A stretch of 64,000 bases of DNA from Bradyrhizobium sp. CCBAU 53351 (GTDB lineage Bacteria; Pseudomonadota; Alphaproteobacteria; Rhizobiales; Xanthobacteraceae): assembly GCF_015291745.1 (NCBI RefSeq), contig NZ_CP030059.1, positions 3,499,501 to 3,563,500 of the forward strand. Reading direction: 5' to 3'. The notes under the pieces were generated by a model. That model had not been told where the DNA came from and did no database searches. It was given only the letters and a program-made list of their open reading frames with translations. The stretch's first letter is position 1; the number at the start of each line of letters is the position of its first letter. Shown piece after piece: positions 26,278 to 37,600 of this stretch. The translations under genes were made by a program, and so were the position numbers.

Positions 26278-27075
26278 CTACGCCGCCTCGAGATCCAGAT
26301 CCGCCCACACCGGCACATGGTCCGACGGCTTCTCCCAGCCGCGCACATAGCTGTCGATCCCGACATTGGCGAGCTTGTCGCTGGCCTGCGGCGACAGCAG
26401 CAGATGGTCGATCCGCAGCCCCTGGTTCTTCTGCCAGGCGCCGGCCTGGTAGTCCCAGAAAGTGTAGAGCCCGCCTTCGTCGGTGACGGCCCGCAAGGCA
26501 TCGGTCAGGCCCAGGCCGAGCAGGGACTGGAAGCTCTCCCGCGTCTCGGGCTTGAACAGCGCGTCCTCGGTCCAGGCGGCCGGATTGTGCACGTCGCGGG
26601 CATGCGGGATGACGTTGAAGTCGCCTGCCAGGATCAGCGGCTCCTCGGTCTTGAGGCGCTCCTTCGAATAATCAAGAAGCCGGGACATCCATTTGAGTTT
26701 GTAGGGATATTTCTCCGTCCCGACCGGATTGCCGTTGGGCAGATAGAGGCAGGCGATGCGCAGCACCCCTCGCTTCAGCGTCACGACGCCCTCGAGGAAG
26801 CGGGCATGGGCGTCCTCGTCGTCGCCGGCGAGGCCCGACTTGGTCTCGTCGAAGCGGAGCTTGGAGAGCAGGGCGACGCCGTTGAAGGTCTTCTGCCCGT
26901 GCGTGACCACGTTGTAGCCGAGCGCCTCGATCTCCAGCCGCGGAAAGGCCTCGTCGACGCATTTGATCTCCTGGAGGCAGACGATGTCCGGCTGGCACTC
27001 CTTCAGCCAGGTCAGCAGCAGGTCGATCCGCTGCCGGACCGAGTTCACGTTCCAGGTGGCTACTCTGATGGGCAT
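26278..27075 (-). CDS. xthA: Exodeoxyribonuclease III family AP endonuclease
   Basis: This enzyme cuts DNA at abasic sites and trims 3' ends during base excision repair. The 265-residue protein has the exonuclease/endonuclease/phosphatase motifs in order: RVATWNVNSVRQR, DIVCLQEIKC, ILAGDFNVIPHARDV, YTFWDYQAGAW, LRIDHLLLSP and the final SDHVPVWADL. The start giving MPIRVATWNVNS matches the family; upstream in-frame ATGs would add 15 residues. Confidence 0.95.
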   Translation of the reverse strand: MPIRVATWNVNSVRQRIDLLLTWLKECQPDIVCLQEIKCVDEAFPRLEIEALGYNVVTHGQKTFNGVALLSKLRFDETKSGLAGDDEDAHARFLEGVVTLKRGVLRIACLYLPNGNPVGTEKYPYKLKWMSRLLDYSKERLKTEEPLILAGDFNVIPHARDVHNPAAWTEDALFKPETRESFQSLLGLGLTDALRAVTDEGGLYTFWDYQAGAWQKNQGLRIDHLLLSPQASDKLANVGIDSYVRGWEKPSDHVPVWADLDLEAA

Positions 27076-27210
27076 GTCGGCAGGCTCCGGACCAAGGGCC
27101 ATGGTTAGAACAAACTGCAAACGCGCCCGTCAAGGATGCCGCAAAATCTCCCACAAAATTAACCCGGCTTAAGCAGGCCTCAGGCCATTGATCGTCAAAA
27201 GGTTCCTCGG

Positions 27211-29553
27211 ATGGGATGGCCGGACAAGTCGATGAAGCGAAGCGAGCCGCGTGACGGCCTGATCGGCGCGTTCCTGTATTGGCTCGGCGGCTTCGAGATC
27301 GAGGACGGCCTGACCGCCGGTCTCAGCGAGCGCGAGATCCGCCGCATCCGCGCCAAGCAGATCGACGCCGTGACCCAGCTGATCCCGGTGACCATGGCGG
27401 TGACGATGCTGAACGTCGCCATCGTGCTGATCCTGTTCTGGGGCCGCGGCTGGAACGACTTCCTCGCGATCTGGGGCCTGACGCTCGCCACCACCGCTTC
27501 GCTCGCGGTGCGCTCGTGGCGGAGGTCGCATCAGAACCCGCCGCAGGAGGCCTCGCCCCGCGCCGCCCGGCAGATGCTGCGGCAGGCGGTGTTCCTCGCC
27601 GCGATCTGGGGCGCGCTGCCGCTCGCGCTGTTCAACCACATCGAGCCGACCAGCCAGCTGATCCTGGCCTGCCTGATGGTCGGCATGATGTCGGGCGGCG
27701 CCTTCACGCTGTCGACCTTCCCGCGTGCCGGCCTCGTCTATCTCGCCACCATGACGGTGGCCTGCGCTGGGGCGCTGCTGCTCTGCGGCACCGGACCTTA
27801 TCTGGTGACGGCGGTGTTCCTGCTGCTGTTCGCATTTTTCATGGCGCGCAACATCGTCTCGCAGGGCAATCTGTTCCTCGGCAATCTCAAGGCCCAGCTC
27901 GAGCTGGAGCGGCAGACCGAGATCATCTCGCTGCTGCTGAAGGACTTTCAGGAGAACGCCAGCGACTGGCTGTGGCAGACCGATGCCGAAGGCCATCTGG
28001 TCGACGTGCCCGAGCGCTTCGCCGCCGTCGCGCAGCTGCCGCTTCCGCTGCTGAAGGGATCGCATTTCGCCGACGTGCTCGACATGCTCTGCCCCGAGGA
28101 CAAGAGCGCGGCCTACAACGTCGTCGGCCTGATGGAGCAGAACGAGCCGTTGCACGAGATGAACATCAAGGTCGTCGCCGGCGGCGAGGCGCGGCTGTGG
28201 TCGCTGACGGCCAAGCCCGCCTATGACCGCGAGGGACATTTCCTCGGCTATCGCGGCTTCGGGCGCGACGTGACCGAGCGCTGGCGCGCGGAAAAGGCCG
28301 AGGCCGAGAGCCGCGCCAAGTCCGACTTCCTCGCCGTGATGAGCCACGAGATCCGCACACCCATGAACGGCGTGCTCGGACTTGCCAGCATGCTGCTCGA
28401 AACCAGGCTCGATCCGGAGCAGCGCGAAGCGGTCACCACGATCCGCGAATCCGGCGACAATCTCCAGCGCATCCTCAACGACATCCTCGACCTCTCCAAG
28501 CTCGAGGCCGGACGCTTCCAGTTCGAGGCGATCGATTTCGCTCCGCAGACCTTGGTCGAGACGGTCGCAAACGTCGCGCGCGCGAGCGCCCACAGCAAGG
28601 GCAAGAGCAAGGGATTGGCAATCAAGGTCGAGCTCGATCCGAACCTGCCGCCGACGCTGCGCGGCGACGCCGCGCGCATCCGCCAGGTGCTGCTCAACCT
28701 CGCGTCCAACGCGGTGAAATTCACCGATGAAGGCGAAGTGACGATCTCCGCAACCTGTCAGGCGCGCCGCGACCTGCTGGCGACCGTGGAATGGGCGGTC
28801 ACCGACAGCGGCATCGGTATCGCCTCCGAAAAGCTCGGCCAGCTCTTCAGCGATTTCGCACAGGCCGATGCCTCGATCAGCCGCCGCTTCGGCGGCACCG
28901 GGCTTGGGCTTGCGATTAGCAGGCGCATCATCGAGCAGATGGGCGGCACTATCGGCGTCACCTCGACGCCGGGGCAGGGCTCGACCTTCCGTTTCACGCT
29001 GGTGCTGCCCTGGAGCCAGGCGCAAGCCTCCGACCAAGCGTCCAGTCGCGACGAGGCCGAGGAGCTCAAGGCTCGCATCGCAAGCCTCGATCGGCCGCTG
29101 AAGGTGCTGGTCGCCGAGGACGATGCGGTCAACCGCATGGTCGTGAGCAAGATGCTGGGGGCCTTCGATGTCGAGCTGCGGGTCGTCACCGACGGTACCG
29201 AGGCGGTCGCGGCGGCCTCCGAAGGCGATTACGACGTCATGCTGATGGACGTGCGCATGCCCGACATGGACGGGCTTGCCGCCACCCGCGCGATCCGCGC
29301 AGCGGGCGGGCGCTTCGAGACCCTGCCCATCGTCGCGCTGACTGCCAACGCCTTCCCCGAGGACGTCAGGATCTGTCGCGAGGCCGGCATGTCGGACTTC
29401 CTCGCCAAGCCGCTGCGCAAGCCGGCGCTGGTCGCGGCCCTGCTGCGCGCGCTGGACGGACATGTGATGACCGAGGACGCGCCGCTCCAGCCGGAGCTGA
29501 TGCCGGTCGAGGTGGAGTGGACGGACGAGGAGAGGCAGATAACGGGCGCTTAG
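27211..29553 (+). CDS. Hybrid sensor histidine kinase with membrane domain, PAS and receiver
   Basis: This 780-residue protein has several transmembrane helices between about residues 60 and 220, a PAS domain ([16 protein letters not shown] to [13 protein letters not shown]), a HisKA domain with H379 in [13 protein letters not shown], an HATPase domain ([29 protein letters not shown]) and a C-terminal receiver with D680 in [16 protein letters not shown]. It is a phosphorelay sensor without an adjacent output regulator. Its stop overlaps the convergent erpA stop by 4 bases. The signal is unknown. Confidence 0.94.
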   Translation: MGWPDKSMKRSEPRDGLIGAFLYWLGGFEIEDGLTAGLSEREIRRIRAKQIDAVTQLIPVTMAVTMLNVAIVLILFWGRGWNDFLAIWGLTLATTASLAVRSWRRSHQNPPQEASPRAARQMLRQAVFLAAIWGALPLALFNHIEPTSQLILACLMVGMMSGGAFTLSTFPRAGLVYLATMTVACAGALLLCGTGPYLVTAVFLLLFAFFMARNIVSQGNLFLGNLKAQLELERQTEIISLLLKDFQENASDWLWQTDAEGHLVDVPERFAAVAQLPLPLLKGSHFADVLDMLCPEDKSAAYNVVGLMEQNEPLHEMNIKVVAGGEARLWSLTAKPAYDREGHFLGYRGFGRDVTERWRAEKAEAESRAKSDFLAVMSHEIRTPMNGVLGLASMLLETRLDPEQREAVTTIRESGDNLQRILNDILDLSKLEAGRFQFEAIDFAPQTLVETVANVARASAHSKGKSKGLAIKVELDPNLPPTLRGDAARIRQVLLNLASNAVKFTDEGEVTISATCQARRDLLATVEWAVTDSGIGIASEKLGQLFSDFAQADASISRRFGGTGLGLAISRRIIEQMGGTIGVTSTPGQGSTFRFTLVLPWSQAQASDQASSRDEAEELKARIASLDRPLKVLVAEDDAVNRMVVSKMLGAFDVELRVVTDGTEAVAAASEGDYDVMLMDVRMPDMDGLAATRAIRAAGGRFETLPIVALTANAFPEDVRICREAGMSDFLAKPLRKPALVAALLRALDGHVMTEDAPLQPELMPVEVEWTDEERQITGA

Positions 29554-29879
29554 ACCGAGAAGCTGGTCCCGCAGCCGCAGGACGCGGTGGCGTTGGGATT
29601 GTTGACGCGGAACGAGGCGCCGATCAGATCGTCGACGAAATCGACCTGCGATCCCTCCAGGAACGGCTGCGAGGCGGAATCGACCAGGACCACCGCATTG
29701 TCCTGCTCGATCACGAGATCGTCGTCGGTCCGCGCGCGGTCGATGTCGAATTTGTACTGGAAACCCGAGCAGCCGCCGCCTTCGACGGAAATGCGCAGCA
29801 TCGCACCAGAGCCTTCGCCCTTGAGGATCTCCCCAATCCGGCGTGCGGCCCGGTCACTGATGGTCACGGCAGTGGTCAT
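29550..29879 (-). CDS. erpA: Iron-sulfur cluster insertion protein, A-type carrier
   Basis: A-type carriers deliver Fe-S clusters to target enzymes. The 109-residue protein has the three conserved cysteines in GGGCSGFQY and SCGCGTSF. Full domain length and the absence of a Suf operon nearby favour ErpA-like over SufA. It is divergent from dgt. Confidence 0.9.
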   Translation of the reverse strand: MTTAVTISDRAARRIGEILKGEGSGAMLRISVEGGGCSGFQYKFDIDRARTDDDLVIEQDNAVVLVDSASQPFLEGSQVDFVDDLIGASFRVNNPNATASCGCGTSFSV

Positions 29880-30009
29880 TGCTGGTCTCCGAATAGTCCC
29901 GTCGTCCCGCGGTCACACTGGGGTCTTGCCCATTTCATTTGGTATCCCGCGTCCGGCATAGTTAAGTGCAAGGATACGCAGAATCAAATGGATAGGGACT
30001 AAATTCGTC

Positions 30010-31218
30010 GTGTCCGTCGGAATGGCAGCCCCCCGCGCGCCCTATGCCTGCGATCCCGACCGCAGCCGCGGCCGGCTGGTCGTGGAGCCGCCGAGCCGGA
30101 CCCGCAGCCCGTTCCGGCGGGATTGCGACCGGGTGATCCATTCCACCGCGTTTCGCCGCCTGAAGTACAAGACCCAGGTGTTCGTGTTCCACGAGGGCGA
30201 TCACTATCGTACCCGCCTGACCCATTCGCTGGAGGTGGCGCAGATCGCCCGCGCGCTGGCACGGCAGCTTGGCCTCGACGAGGACCTCACCGAAACCCTG
30301 GCGCTCGCCCACGATCTCGGTCATCCCCCGTTCGGCCATGCCGGCGAGCGGGCGCTGGACGCCTGCCTGAAGGAGTTCGGCGGCTTCGACCACAACGCCC
30401 AGACGCTGCGTGTCGTCGCCTCGCTGGAGCATCGCTATCCTGAATTCGACGGGCTCAATCTGACCTGGGAGTCGCTGGAGGGCATCGTCAAGCACAACGG
30501 TCCGCTGACCGACCGTAGCGGCACGCCGGTCGGACGCTATCGCGAGCACGGCGTTCCCGTCGGTATCGCCGACTACACCAGGACCTACGATCTCGAATTG
30601 TGGAGCTTCGCCTCGCTGGAGGCGCAGGTCGCCGCCATCGCCGACGACATCGCCTATGACGCCCATGACATCGACGACGGCCTGCGCGCCGGCCTGTTCC
30701 ATCTCGACGATCTCAAGGTGATGCCGCTCACGGCCGAGATCATCGCCGAGACTTCGGCGCATTACCCTGACCTCGAAGACCTCAGGCGCGGCGCCGAGCT
30801 GGTCCGCGAGCTGATCTCGCACCTGATCGGCGCGGTGTTCGCCGAGGCGCAGAAGAACCTCGCCGCGGTGAAGCCGCAATCGGCGCAGGACGTGCGCCAG
30901 CAGAGCAGGGCCCTGGTCGCGTTCCCGGCCGAGGTCGCCGAGGAAGAGGCGGCCATCAAGCGCTTCCTCTACCAGCACATGTACCGCCACAAGCGGGTGA
31001 TGCGGGTGATGGGCGAGGCGGAGCAGATCCTGTTCGACCTGTTCGCCAAATACCTGCAATTCCCCGGCGAGCTGCCGCCGGAATGGCTGCTCGGTGCGGA
31101 AGCGGACAACGAGGGCGACCGGGCGCGCCGGATCGGCAATTTCATTGCCGGAATGACCGACCGTTTCGCCCTGACCGAGCACCAACGGCTTTTTGACTCG
31201 ACCCCGGATTTGCGTTAG
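30010..31218 (+). CDS. dgt: Deoxyguanosinetriphosphate triphosphohydrolase-like protein
   Basis: The HD-domain enzyme hydrolyses dNTPs to nucleoside and triphosphate. Metal ligands are visible in [16 protein letters not shown] and [16 protein letters not shown], with [13 protein letters not shown] further on. At 402 residues it matches the type 2 dGTPase-like subfamily of alphaproteobacteria. A GTG start was used because AGGGA is about 11 bases upstream; an ATG 4 codons later is the alternative. It ends 9 bases before argS. Confidence 0.92.
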   Translation: MSVGMAAPRAPYACDPDRSRGRLVVEPPSRTRSPFRRDCDRVIHSTAFRRLKYKTQVFVFHEGDHYRTRLTHSLEVAQIARALARQLGLDEDLTETLALAHDLGHPPFGHAGERALDACLKEFGGFDHNAQTLRVVASLEHRYPEFDGLNLTWESLEGIVKHNGPLTDRSGTPVGRYREHGVPVGIADYTRTYDLELWSFASLEAQVAAIADDIAYDAHDIDDGLRAGLFHLDDLKVMPLTAEIIAETSAHYPDLEDLRRGAELVRELISHLIGAVFAEAQKNLAAVKPQSAQDVRQQSRALVAFPAEVAEEEAAIKRFLYQHMYRHKRVMRVMGEAEQILFDLFAKYLQFPGELPPEWLLGAEADNEGDRARRIGNFIAGMTDRFALTEHQRLFDSTPDLR

Positions 31219-31227
31219 GCGGCGGCC

Positions 31228-33018
31228 ATGCCCCAGACATCCTCATCCCTGCATTTGTTCGCCGACGTGCTTGCACGCGTGCATGCCGCCTGCCGCACGC
31301 TTGCGGCGGAAGCCAACTGGCCCGAGGGCGTCGATTTCGCGCGCGTGGTGGTCGAGCCGCCGCGCGATGCCACCCATGGCGACATGGCGACCAACGCCGC
31401 GATGGTGCTGGCGAAAGAGGCGAAGGCAAAGCCGCGCGAACTCGCCGAGCAGATCGCCGAGCGGCTGCGGGCGGATGCGCTGATCGCCAAGGTCGACGTC
31501 GCCGGTCCCGGCTTCATCAATCTGACCTTGAAGCCGGCGGCCTGGGCCGAGGCGCTTCGGACGGTGCTGCGCGAGGCCGCCGATTACGGCCGCGTCCGTG
31601 GTGGCTCCAAGGTGAATGTGGAATACGTCTCGGCCAATCCGACCGGGCCGATGCATGTCGGCCATTGCCGCGGCGCCGTGTTCGGCGACGCGCTGGCGAG
31701 CCTGCTTCAGTTCGGTGGCCACGACGTCACGCGCGAATATTACATCAACGACGCCGGCGCCCAGGTCGACGTGCTCGCCCGCTCCGCGTTCCTGCGCTAT
31801 CGCGAGGCGCTCGGCGAGGACATTGGTGCGATCCCGGAAGGGCTCTATCCCGGCGATTATCTGAAGCCGGTGGGACAGGCGCTTGCGAAGGAGCACGGCG
31901 GCAAGCTCCTCGCAATGAGCGAAGCCGCGTGGCTGCCGACGGTGCGCGCCAAGGCGATCGCGATGATGATGGACGAGATCAAGGACGATCTCGCCGCGCT
32001 CAACATCCGCCACGACGTATTCTTCTCGGAGCGCTCGCTGATCGAGGGCGGCAACAACAAGGTTGCCGAGACCATCGATTTCCTGAAGGCCAAGGGCGAC
32101 ATCTACGAAGGGCGCCTGCCGCCGCCGAAGGGCGCACCGGTCGAGGACTGGGAAGATCGCGAACAGTTGCTGTTCAAGGCGACCGCTTATGGCGACGACG
32201 TCGATCGTCCGCTGATCAAGTCGGACAATTCCTACACCTACTTCGCCTCCGACATCGCCTACCACAAGAACAAGTTCGACCGTGGTTTTGCGGAGATGAT
32301 CGACGTCTGGGGCGCCGACCATGGCGGCTACATCAAGCGCATGCAGGCGGCGGTGAAGGCGACGACGTCGGGCAAGGGCTCGCTCGACGTCAAGATCGTC
32401 CAGCTCGTGAAGCTGCTGCGCAATGGCGAGCCGGTCAAAATGTCCAAGCGGAGCGGGGACTTCGTCACCTTGCGTGAGGTGGTGGATGAAGTCGGCCAGG
32501 ACGCCGTCCGCTTCATGATGCTCTATCGCAAGAACGACGCGGTGCTCGACTTCGATCTCGCCAAGGTCATGGAACAGTCGCGCGACAACCCCGTGTTCTA
32601 CGTGCAGTACGGCCACGCCCGCGGCCACTCGATCTTCCGCAACGCGCGGGCCGAAGTGTTCCCGGAACTGCCGGAAGACGCCGACAAGCGGATCGCGTGG
32701 CTCAGTGAGTCGGCGGTGGAGCGGTTGTCAGACCCGGTCGAGCTTGAACTTCTCAAGCGCCTCGCAATATATCCTCGCATGCTCGAAGCCGCCGCCGCGG
32801 CCCACGAGCCGCACCGAATTGCCTTCTATCTCTATGATTTAGCCAGCGAATTTCATGCACTTTGGACGAAGGGGCGCGATTTGCCCTATTTACGCTTCAT
32901 TATCAATAATGATGCAGATCTAACAAAGGCGCGGCTGGCCATGGTCCAGGGCGTCGTCTCGGTTCTGGCATCGGGCCTCGCCATCCTCGGCGTCCATGCT
33001 CCGAACGAGATGCGGTAG
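31228..33018 (+). CDS. argS: Arginyl-tRNA synthetase
   Basis: This class I synthetase charges tRNA-Arg. The 596-residue protein has the HIGH-type motif in [15 protein letters not shown], the KMSKS-type motif as [10 protein letters not shown], and a C-terminal DALR anticodon-binding domain ([32 protein letters not shown]). The last 180 bases use AT-rich codons unlike the rest of the gene. Confidence 0.97.
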   Translation: MPQTSSSLHLFADVLARVHAACRTLAAEANWPEGVDFARVVVEPPRDATHGDMATNAAMVLAKEAKAKPRELAEQIAERLRADALIAKVDVAGPGFINLTLKPAAWAEALRTVLREAADYGRVRGGSKVNVEYVSANPTGPMHVGHCRGAVFGDALASLLQFGGHDVTREYYINDAGAQVDVLARSAFLRYREALGEDIGAIPEGLYPGDYLKPVGQALAKEHGGKLLAMSEAAWLPTVRAKAIAMMMDEIKDDLAALNIRHDVFFSERSLIEGGNNKVAETIDFLKAKGDIYEGRLPPPKGAPVEDWEDREQLLFKATAYGDDVDRPLIKSDNSYTYFASDIAYHKNKFDRGFAEMIDVWGADHGGYIKRMQAAVKATTSGKGSLDVKIVQLVKLLRNGEPVKMSKRSGDFVTLREVVDEVGQDAVRFMMLYRKNDAVLDFDLAKVMEQSRDNPVFYVQYGHARGHSIFRNARAEVFPELPEDADKRIAWLSESAVERLSDPVELELLKRLAIYPRMLEAAAAAHEPHRIAFYLYDLASEFHALWTKGRDLPYLRFIINNDADLTKARLAMVQGVVSVLASGLAILGVHAPNEMR

Positions 33019-33158
33019 TTTGGGGCGAACTACTTAAGGGGAATTCGGGGGTAACCGGCAGAAGCCGGATCGCTTAGACTTGGTTGAAAGCCTTGTGGGT
33101 CGAAAGCCGTGCCTTGGTCGAGGGGCGCGCGGCTTTCCCGAAGGGACGCATCATCACG

Positions 33159-34727
33159 ATGGCCGAACGATATCAGGATAGACCGTTTCCTTCCGATGAC
33201 TATGGTCGCGGTGGCGATCAGCATGGCAGGACGGACAGCGATCCCTTGGCTGAGCTCGCCCGCTTGATCGGACAGACCGATCCTTTCGCCGCGCAAGCGC
33301 GGCCCGGCGCGCGCTCGCCCGCAGCGTCTCCGCCCGCACAGTCCTATCAGGACGACGATTATCGGCAGGACGATGATCAGCAGGACTATGCCGAGCCGGC
33401 CCAGCCGACTCCGCCCGGGCCACCGTCATGGATGCGTCGCGCCAATGTGCAGCCGCAGCCGGCACCCGCGCCGGAGCCTGATTACCCCGTCTCCGTGAAC
33501 CCGGTCCATCCGTTGCATCGCTATTCCGCTCAGCCCGCTGCGCCGGAGCCTGACTTTCGTCAGCCGCAGGCCTATCAGGATCACGCCTATCAGGATCATG
33601 CCCATCAGGGGCAGGCTTACCAGCCGCAGGATCAGGCCTATCACCAGCAGGCCTATCAGGACCCGTACCAGCAGCAGCCCGATCCCGCGCGCTACGACGA
33701 TGCGCTCTATGGCCGTCTCGAGGCTGGCGAGCAGGACTATCAGCGCGAGCCCGCCTATCCCGACGATCCCTACGCCTATCAGAGCGACTATCCCGACGCC
33801 GAAGTCGAAGAGCCCCGGAAGCAGCGCGGCGGCATGATGACGGTCGCGGCGATCCTGGCGCTTGCCGTGGTCGGCACGGGTGCAGCCTTCGCCTACAAGA
33901 CCTATGTCGGCTCGCCCCGCAGCGGTGAGCCGCCGATCATCAAGGCCGACAACACGCCGACCAAGATCGTGCCCGCGCCGACGGATTCGTCGGCCAAGGT
34001 GCCGGATCGCATGGTGACCGGCGATGGCACCGAGAAGATCGTGCCGCGCGAAGAGGCGCCGGTGGATGTCAACGCCAAGGCGGGCGGTCCCCGCGTGGTG
34101 TTCCCGCCGCTGAACCAGAATGCGAACCCGCCGTCGGTCGCGAGCGTGTCGCCGTCCGCGGCGCCGCCGCCGGGCGCAAGCAACGGCACGCTGCCGAACA
34201 ATTCGCCGCGTCCGATCAGGACGGTCGCCGTGAAGGGTGATCAGACCGATAGCGCCACGCCGCAATCGGCCGCTGCTAAACCCGCCGCTGCGCCGAAGCC
34301 TGTTGCTGCGCCCGTCGCACCGGCAGCCCCGCGCAATCCGCCGACCTCGGCGAATGCCAGCGCCAACCAGCCGATGTCGCTGGCGCCGCAATCGACGCCG
34401 GCGGCCGAGCCGACGCAGCGGATGGCTGCGACGGCCCCGACCCAGATTGCCCCCGCCAGCAGCGGCGGTGGCGGCTACATCGTGCAGGTCTCATCGCAGC
34501 AGAGCGAGGACAGCGCCGCCGCGTCGTACCGCGTGCTTCAGAGCAAGTATGGCAGCGTGCTCGGCTCCCGCTCGCCGGTGATCAAGCGCGTCGACCTGAC
34601 CGACAAGGGCAAGGGCGTCGTCTACCGCGCCTTCGCGGGGCCCTATGCCTCGGCGGAGGAGGCGACGCATGCTTGCAACAGCCTGAAGTCCGCGGGCTTG
34701 TCCGCCTGCTTCGTCCAGAGGAATTAA
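33159..34727 (+). CDS. SPOR-domain membrane protein with Tyr/Gln-rich cytoplasmic region
   Basis: SPOR domains bind denuded glycan at division septa. The 522-residue protein has a long low-complexity N-terminal half rich in Q, Y, P and D (about 60-220, many YQD/AYQ repeats), one transmembrane helix (about 228-250, VAAILALAVVGTGAAFAY), a Pro/Ala-rich periplasmic linker and a C-terminal SPOR domain (GGYIVQVSSQQSEDSAAASYR to AFAGPYASAEEATHACNSLKS). It lies between argS and nagZ, as in related genomes, consistent with a role in envelope constriction. Confidence 0.9.
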   Translation: MAERYQDRPFPSDDYGRGGDQHGRTDSDPLAELARLIGQTDPFAAQARPGARSPAASPPAQSYQDDDYRQDDDQQDYAEPAQPTPPGPPSWMRRANVQPQPAPAPEPDYPVSVNPVHPLHRYSAQPAAPEPDFRQPQAYQDHAYQDHAHQGQAYQPQDQAYHQQAYQDPYQQQPDPARYDDALYGRLEAGEQDYQREPAYPDDPYAYQSDYPDAEVEEPRKQRGGMMTVAAILALAVVGTGAAFAYKTYVGSPRSGEPPIIKADNTPTKIVPAPTDSSAKVPDRMVTGDGTEKIVPREEAPVDVNAKAGGPRVVFPPLNQNANPPSVASVSPSAAPPPGASNGTLPNNSPRPIRTVAVKGDQTDSATPQSAAAKPAAAPKPVAAPVAPAAPRNPPTSANASANQPMSLAPQSTPAAEPTQRMAATAPTQIAPASSGGGGYIVQVSSQQSEDSAAASYRVLQSKYGSVLGSRSPVIKRVDLTDKGKGVVYRAFAGPYASAEEATHACNSLKSAGLSACFVQRN

Positions 34728-34773
34728 CGGCGGTTTCCTTGACCCCCTCGCGGGTCAGGGTTAATCGGCCGTT

Positions 34774-35802
34774 ATGAGCACGCGGGCCTTCATTACCGGC
34801 GTTTCCGGAACAGAACTGACCGCCGTCGAGCGGGAGTTTATCCGCGACCAGCGCCCATGGGGCTTCATCCTCTTCAAGCGCAATGTCGCCTCGCCAGCTC
34901 AAGTCGCTGCATTGGTTGCGGAATTACGCAGCTCGGCAGGCGCCCCCGACGCGCCTGTGCTGATCGATCAGGAAGGCGGGCGGGTGCAGCGGCTCGGTCC
35001 GCCGCACTGGCCGGTCTATCCGCCGGGCGCTGTGTTCTCGACCTTGTACGACACTGATTCGGCGCTTGGGCTCACCGCGGCGCGCCTGTCGGCCCGTTTG
35101 ATCGCCGCCGATCTCGCCGATCTCGGCATCACCGTGGATTGCCTGCCGCTGGCCGACGTGCCGGTGCCGGGCGCCGATGCCGTGATCGGGAACCGGGCCT
35201 ACGGCACGGAGCCGGCCAAGGTTGCGGCGATCGCGCGCGCGATCACCGAGGGGCTGGAGCAGGGCGGCGTGCTGCCGGTCCTCAAGCACATTCCCGGCCA
35301 CGGCCGGGCTACCGCGGACACCCATTTCAAACTGCCGACGGTCGATACGCCGCGGAACGAGCTGGAACGAACCGATTTCGCGGCATTCAAGCCGCTGTCC
35401 GACCTGCCGATGGCCATGACTGCACATGTTGTGTTTAGCGCGGTCGACCCCGCCCATCCGGCGACGACATCTGCGACAATGATTGCTGACGTGATTCGCG
35501 GCGCAATCGGGTTCCAGGGTTTGTTGATGAGTGATGACGTGTCGATGAACGCGCTGTCGGGAAATATCGCCGAACGGACCCGCGCCATCTTCGCGGCCGG
35601 CTGCGACGTGGCCCTGCATTGCAACGGCAATATCGAGGAAATGCGCGCGGTGGCCGGTGAGACACCCGAGTTGTCGGGCCGGGCGCTGGAGCGGGCGAAT
35701 GCCGCGCTCGCCGCCCGCAAGGCGCCGCAGCCGCTCGACCGCGCGGCCGCGCGCGCGGAACTGGACGCACTGATCGCACGGGCAAACACGGCATCCGCAT
35801 GA
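34774..35802 (+). CDS. nagZ: Beta-N-acetylhexosaminidase, family 3 glycosidase
   Basis: NagZ removes GlcNAc from anhydro-muropeptides in the cytoplasm during cell-wall recycling. The 342-residue protein has the family signature VLKHIPGHGRATADTH (with the catalytic His/Asp pair), LIDQEGGRVQRLGPP and the nucleophile region LLMSDDVSMNALSG. It lacks a signal peptide. The stop overlaps scpA by 4 bases. Its substrates would come from transglycosylases such as the two in this window. Confidence 0.95.
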   Translation: MSTRAFITGVSGTELTAVEREFIRDQRPWGFILFKRNVASPAQVAALVAELRSSAGAPDAPVLIDQEGGRVQRLGPPHWPVYPPGAVFSTLYDTDSALGLTAARLSARLIAADLADLGITVDCLPLADVPVPGADAVIGNRAYGTEPAKVAAIARAITEGLEQGGVLPVLKHIPGHGRATADTHFKLPTVDTPRNELERTDFAAFKPLSDLPMAMTAHVVFSAVDPAHPATTSATMIADVIRGAIGFQGLLMSDDVSMNALSGNIAERTRAIFAAGCDVALHCNGNIEEMRAVAGETPELSGRALERANAALAARKAPQPLDRAAARAELDALIARANTASA

Positions 35803-36638
35803 CCGCAGAAATTCTATCTTTCGAGACCGGGCGGCCCGCAGAGCTTGCCGAGGGTGAGCCGGCGTTGGTGGTGGACGTCGAGGGCTACGAGGGCCCGCTC
35901 GACCTGCTGCTCGCGCTGGCGCGGCAGCAGAAGGTCGATCTCGCCAAGATCTCGATCCTGGCGTTGGCCGACCAATATCTCCACTTCATCGAAGCCGCCC
36001 GAAAGATCCGGCTCGAGCTTGCCGCCGACTATCTCGTGATGGCGGCGTGGCTCGCCTTCCTGAAGTCGCGCCTGTTGCTGCCGGAGCCGCCGAGCGCGGA
36101 AGGCCCGAGCGCCGAGCAGATGGCAACCGCGCTTGCCAACCGCCTGCGCCGGCTCGAAGCCATTCGCGAGGCCGCCAACCGCCTCATGAACAGGCCCCAA
36201 TTGCAGCGCGACATCTTCGCGCGCGGCGAGCCCGAGCATATCGCCGAGATCAAGCATCCGAAATACACGGCGACGCTGTACGATCTGCTCACCGCCTATG
36301 CCTCGCAGCGTCAGTCGCGCGTGCTGGCGAGCGTGCATCTGGCCAAGCGCACGGTGTGGTCGCTCGCCGAGGCGCGCGCCACGCTGGAGCGGCTGGTCGG
36401 CAGCATCACCGAGCAGGATGACTGGGGCGTGCTCGACGACTTCCTGATCCGCCACGTCGCCGATCCCACGCAGCGCGCGACGGTGTTCGCCTCGAGCTTT
36501 GCCGCCGCGCTCGAACTGGTGCGCGAAGGTCAGCTGGAACTGAACCAGAAAGAGGCGTTTGCACCCATCTATTTCCGGAAGGGGCGCCCAAAACCGGTCC
36601 CGGACGCAGCTCCTGCGCCTGATGCGCCGGTCGGTTAA
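35799..36638 (+). CDS. scpA: Segregation and condensation protein A
   Basis: ScpA is the kleisin that bridges SMC heads and, with ScpB, forms condensin. The 279-residue protein has the N-terminal SMC-neck text YEGPLDLLLALARQQKVDL and the C-terminal winged-helix part (VVFASSFAAALELVREGQ-like). Its start overlaps the nagZ stop (ATGA), so the two are coupled. Confidence 0.94.
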   Translation: MTAEILSFETGRPAELAEGEPALVVDVEGYEGPLDLLLALARQQKVDLAKISILALADQYLHFIEAARKIRLELAADYLVMAAWLAFLKSRLLLPEPPSAEGPSAEQMATALANRLRRLEAIREAANRLMNRPQLQRDIFARGEPEHIAEIKHPKYTATLYDLLTAYASQRQSRVLASVHLAKRTVWSLAEARATLERLVGSITEQDDWGVLDDFLIRHVADPTQRATVFASSFAAALELVREGQLELNQKEAFAPIYFRKGRPKPVPDAAPAPDAPVG

Positions 36639-36659
36639 GTGCAAGAAGGAGAATCTGCC

Positions 36660-37436
36660 ATGGCAAGCCTGGCTGAAGTGCGGGTAGAAGAGGCCGAGCC
36701 GATGGAGAACGAATCCCAGGCACGTCCCGAGGAATTGCGGCTGCTGGAAGCGCTGCTGTTCGCGTCGAGTGAACCGCTGGATACGGCAACGCTGGCCAAG
36801 CGCATGCCCGAGGGCGTCGACGTCAAGGCGGCGCTCGAGCAGCTCCAGGCCGACTATTCCTTGCGCGGGGTGAATCTCGTCCGCGTCGCCAACAAATGGA
36901 CCTTCCGCACCGCCGGCGATCTCGCCTGGCTGATGACGCGGGAGAGCACCGAGACCCGTCGCCTGTCGCGCGCGGCGATCGAGGTGCTGGCGATCATTGC
37001 CTATCACCAGCCGGTGACGCGCGCCGAGATCGAGGAGATCCGCGGCGTGGTCACCTCGAAGGGTACGCTCGACGTGCTCTTGGAGACGGGCTGGATCAAG
37101 CCGCGTGGCCGGCGCAAGACGCCGGGCCGCCCGCTAACCTTCGGAACCACCGAGGACTTCCTGTCGCAATTCACCCTGGAACAGCTCGGCGATCTGCCGG
37201 GCCTCGAGGAGCTGAAAGGCACCGGCCTGTTGGATTCGCGCCTGCCGACCGGATTCAGCGTGCCGACGCCGTCCGATGACCCGCAACTGCGCGAAGACGA
37301 GGATCCGCTGGAACCCGGCGAGGACCTCGATCTGGCGCTGGCGCCTGCGGTCGAGCCCGAGACTGCGGAAGCGGCCCCTGAAGGCGGCCATGAGGATCGC
37401 GGCGAGGGCGGCAACGAAGGCGGCAGCGAGGACTGA
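36660..37436 (+). CDS. scpB: Segregation and condensation protein B
   Basis: ScpB binds ScpA as a dimer and regulates SMC. The 258-residue protein contains two winged-helix domains (LLEALLFASSEPLD, SRAAIEVLAIIAYHQPVTRAEIEEIRG, LLETGWIKPRGRRKTPGRP, YGTT-like FGTTEDFLSQF). The tail after residue 205 is acidic and low complexity. AAGGAG lies about 9 bases upstream of the chosen ATG; a GTG 7 codons earlier is possible. Confidence 0.93.
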   Translation: MASLAEVRVEEAEPMENESQARPEELRLLEALLFASSEPLDTATLAKRMPEGVDVKAALEQLQADYSLRGVNLVRVANKWTFRTAGDLAWLMTRESTETRRLSRAAIEVLAIIAYHQPVTRAEIEEIRGVVTSKGTLDVLLETGWIKPRGRRKTPGRPLTFGTTEDFLSQFTLEQLGDLPGLEELKGTGLLDSRLPTGFSVPTPSDDPQLREDEDPLEPGEDLDLALAPAVEPETAEAAPEGGHEDRGEGGNEGGSED

Positions 37437-37600
37437 CGTACCGTCCGCCGAGAGCCCCTGCGACAGTTAACATTAGCAAGATTGCGTAGCGCCCACAGCG
37501 AATTGGCGCTGCCTTGGTCCTTGTTTTTGAGGCCTGCCAAGCCTAGGTTTCGGTGAAGATCGGCCGGGTCCCCGGCCATTCGCGTTTGGAGGGTTGCAGG

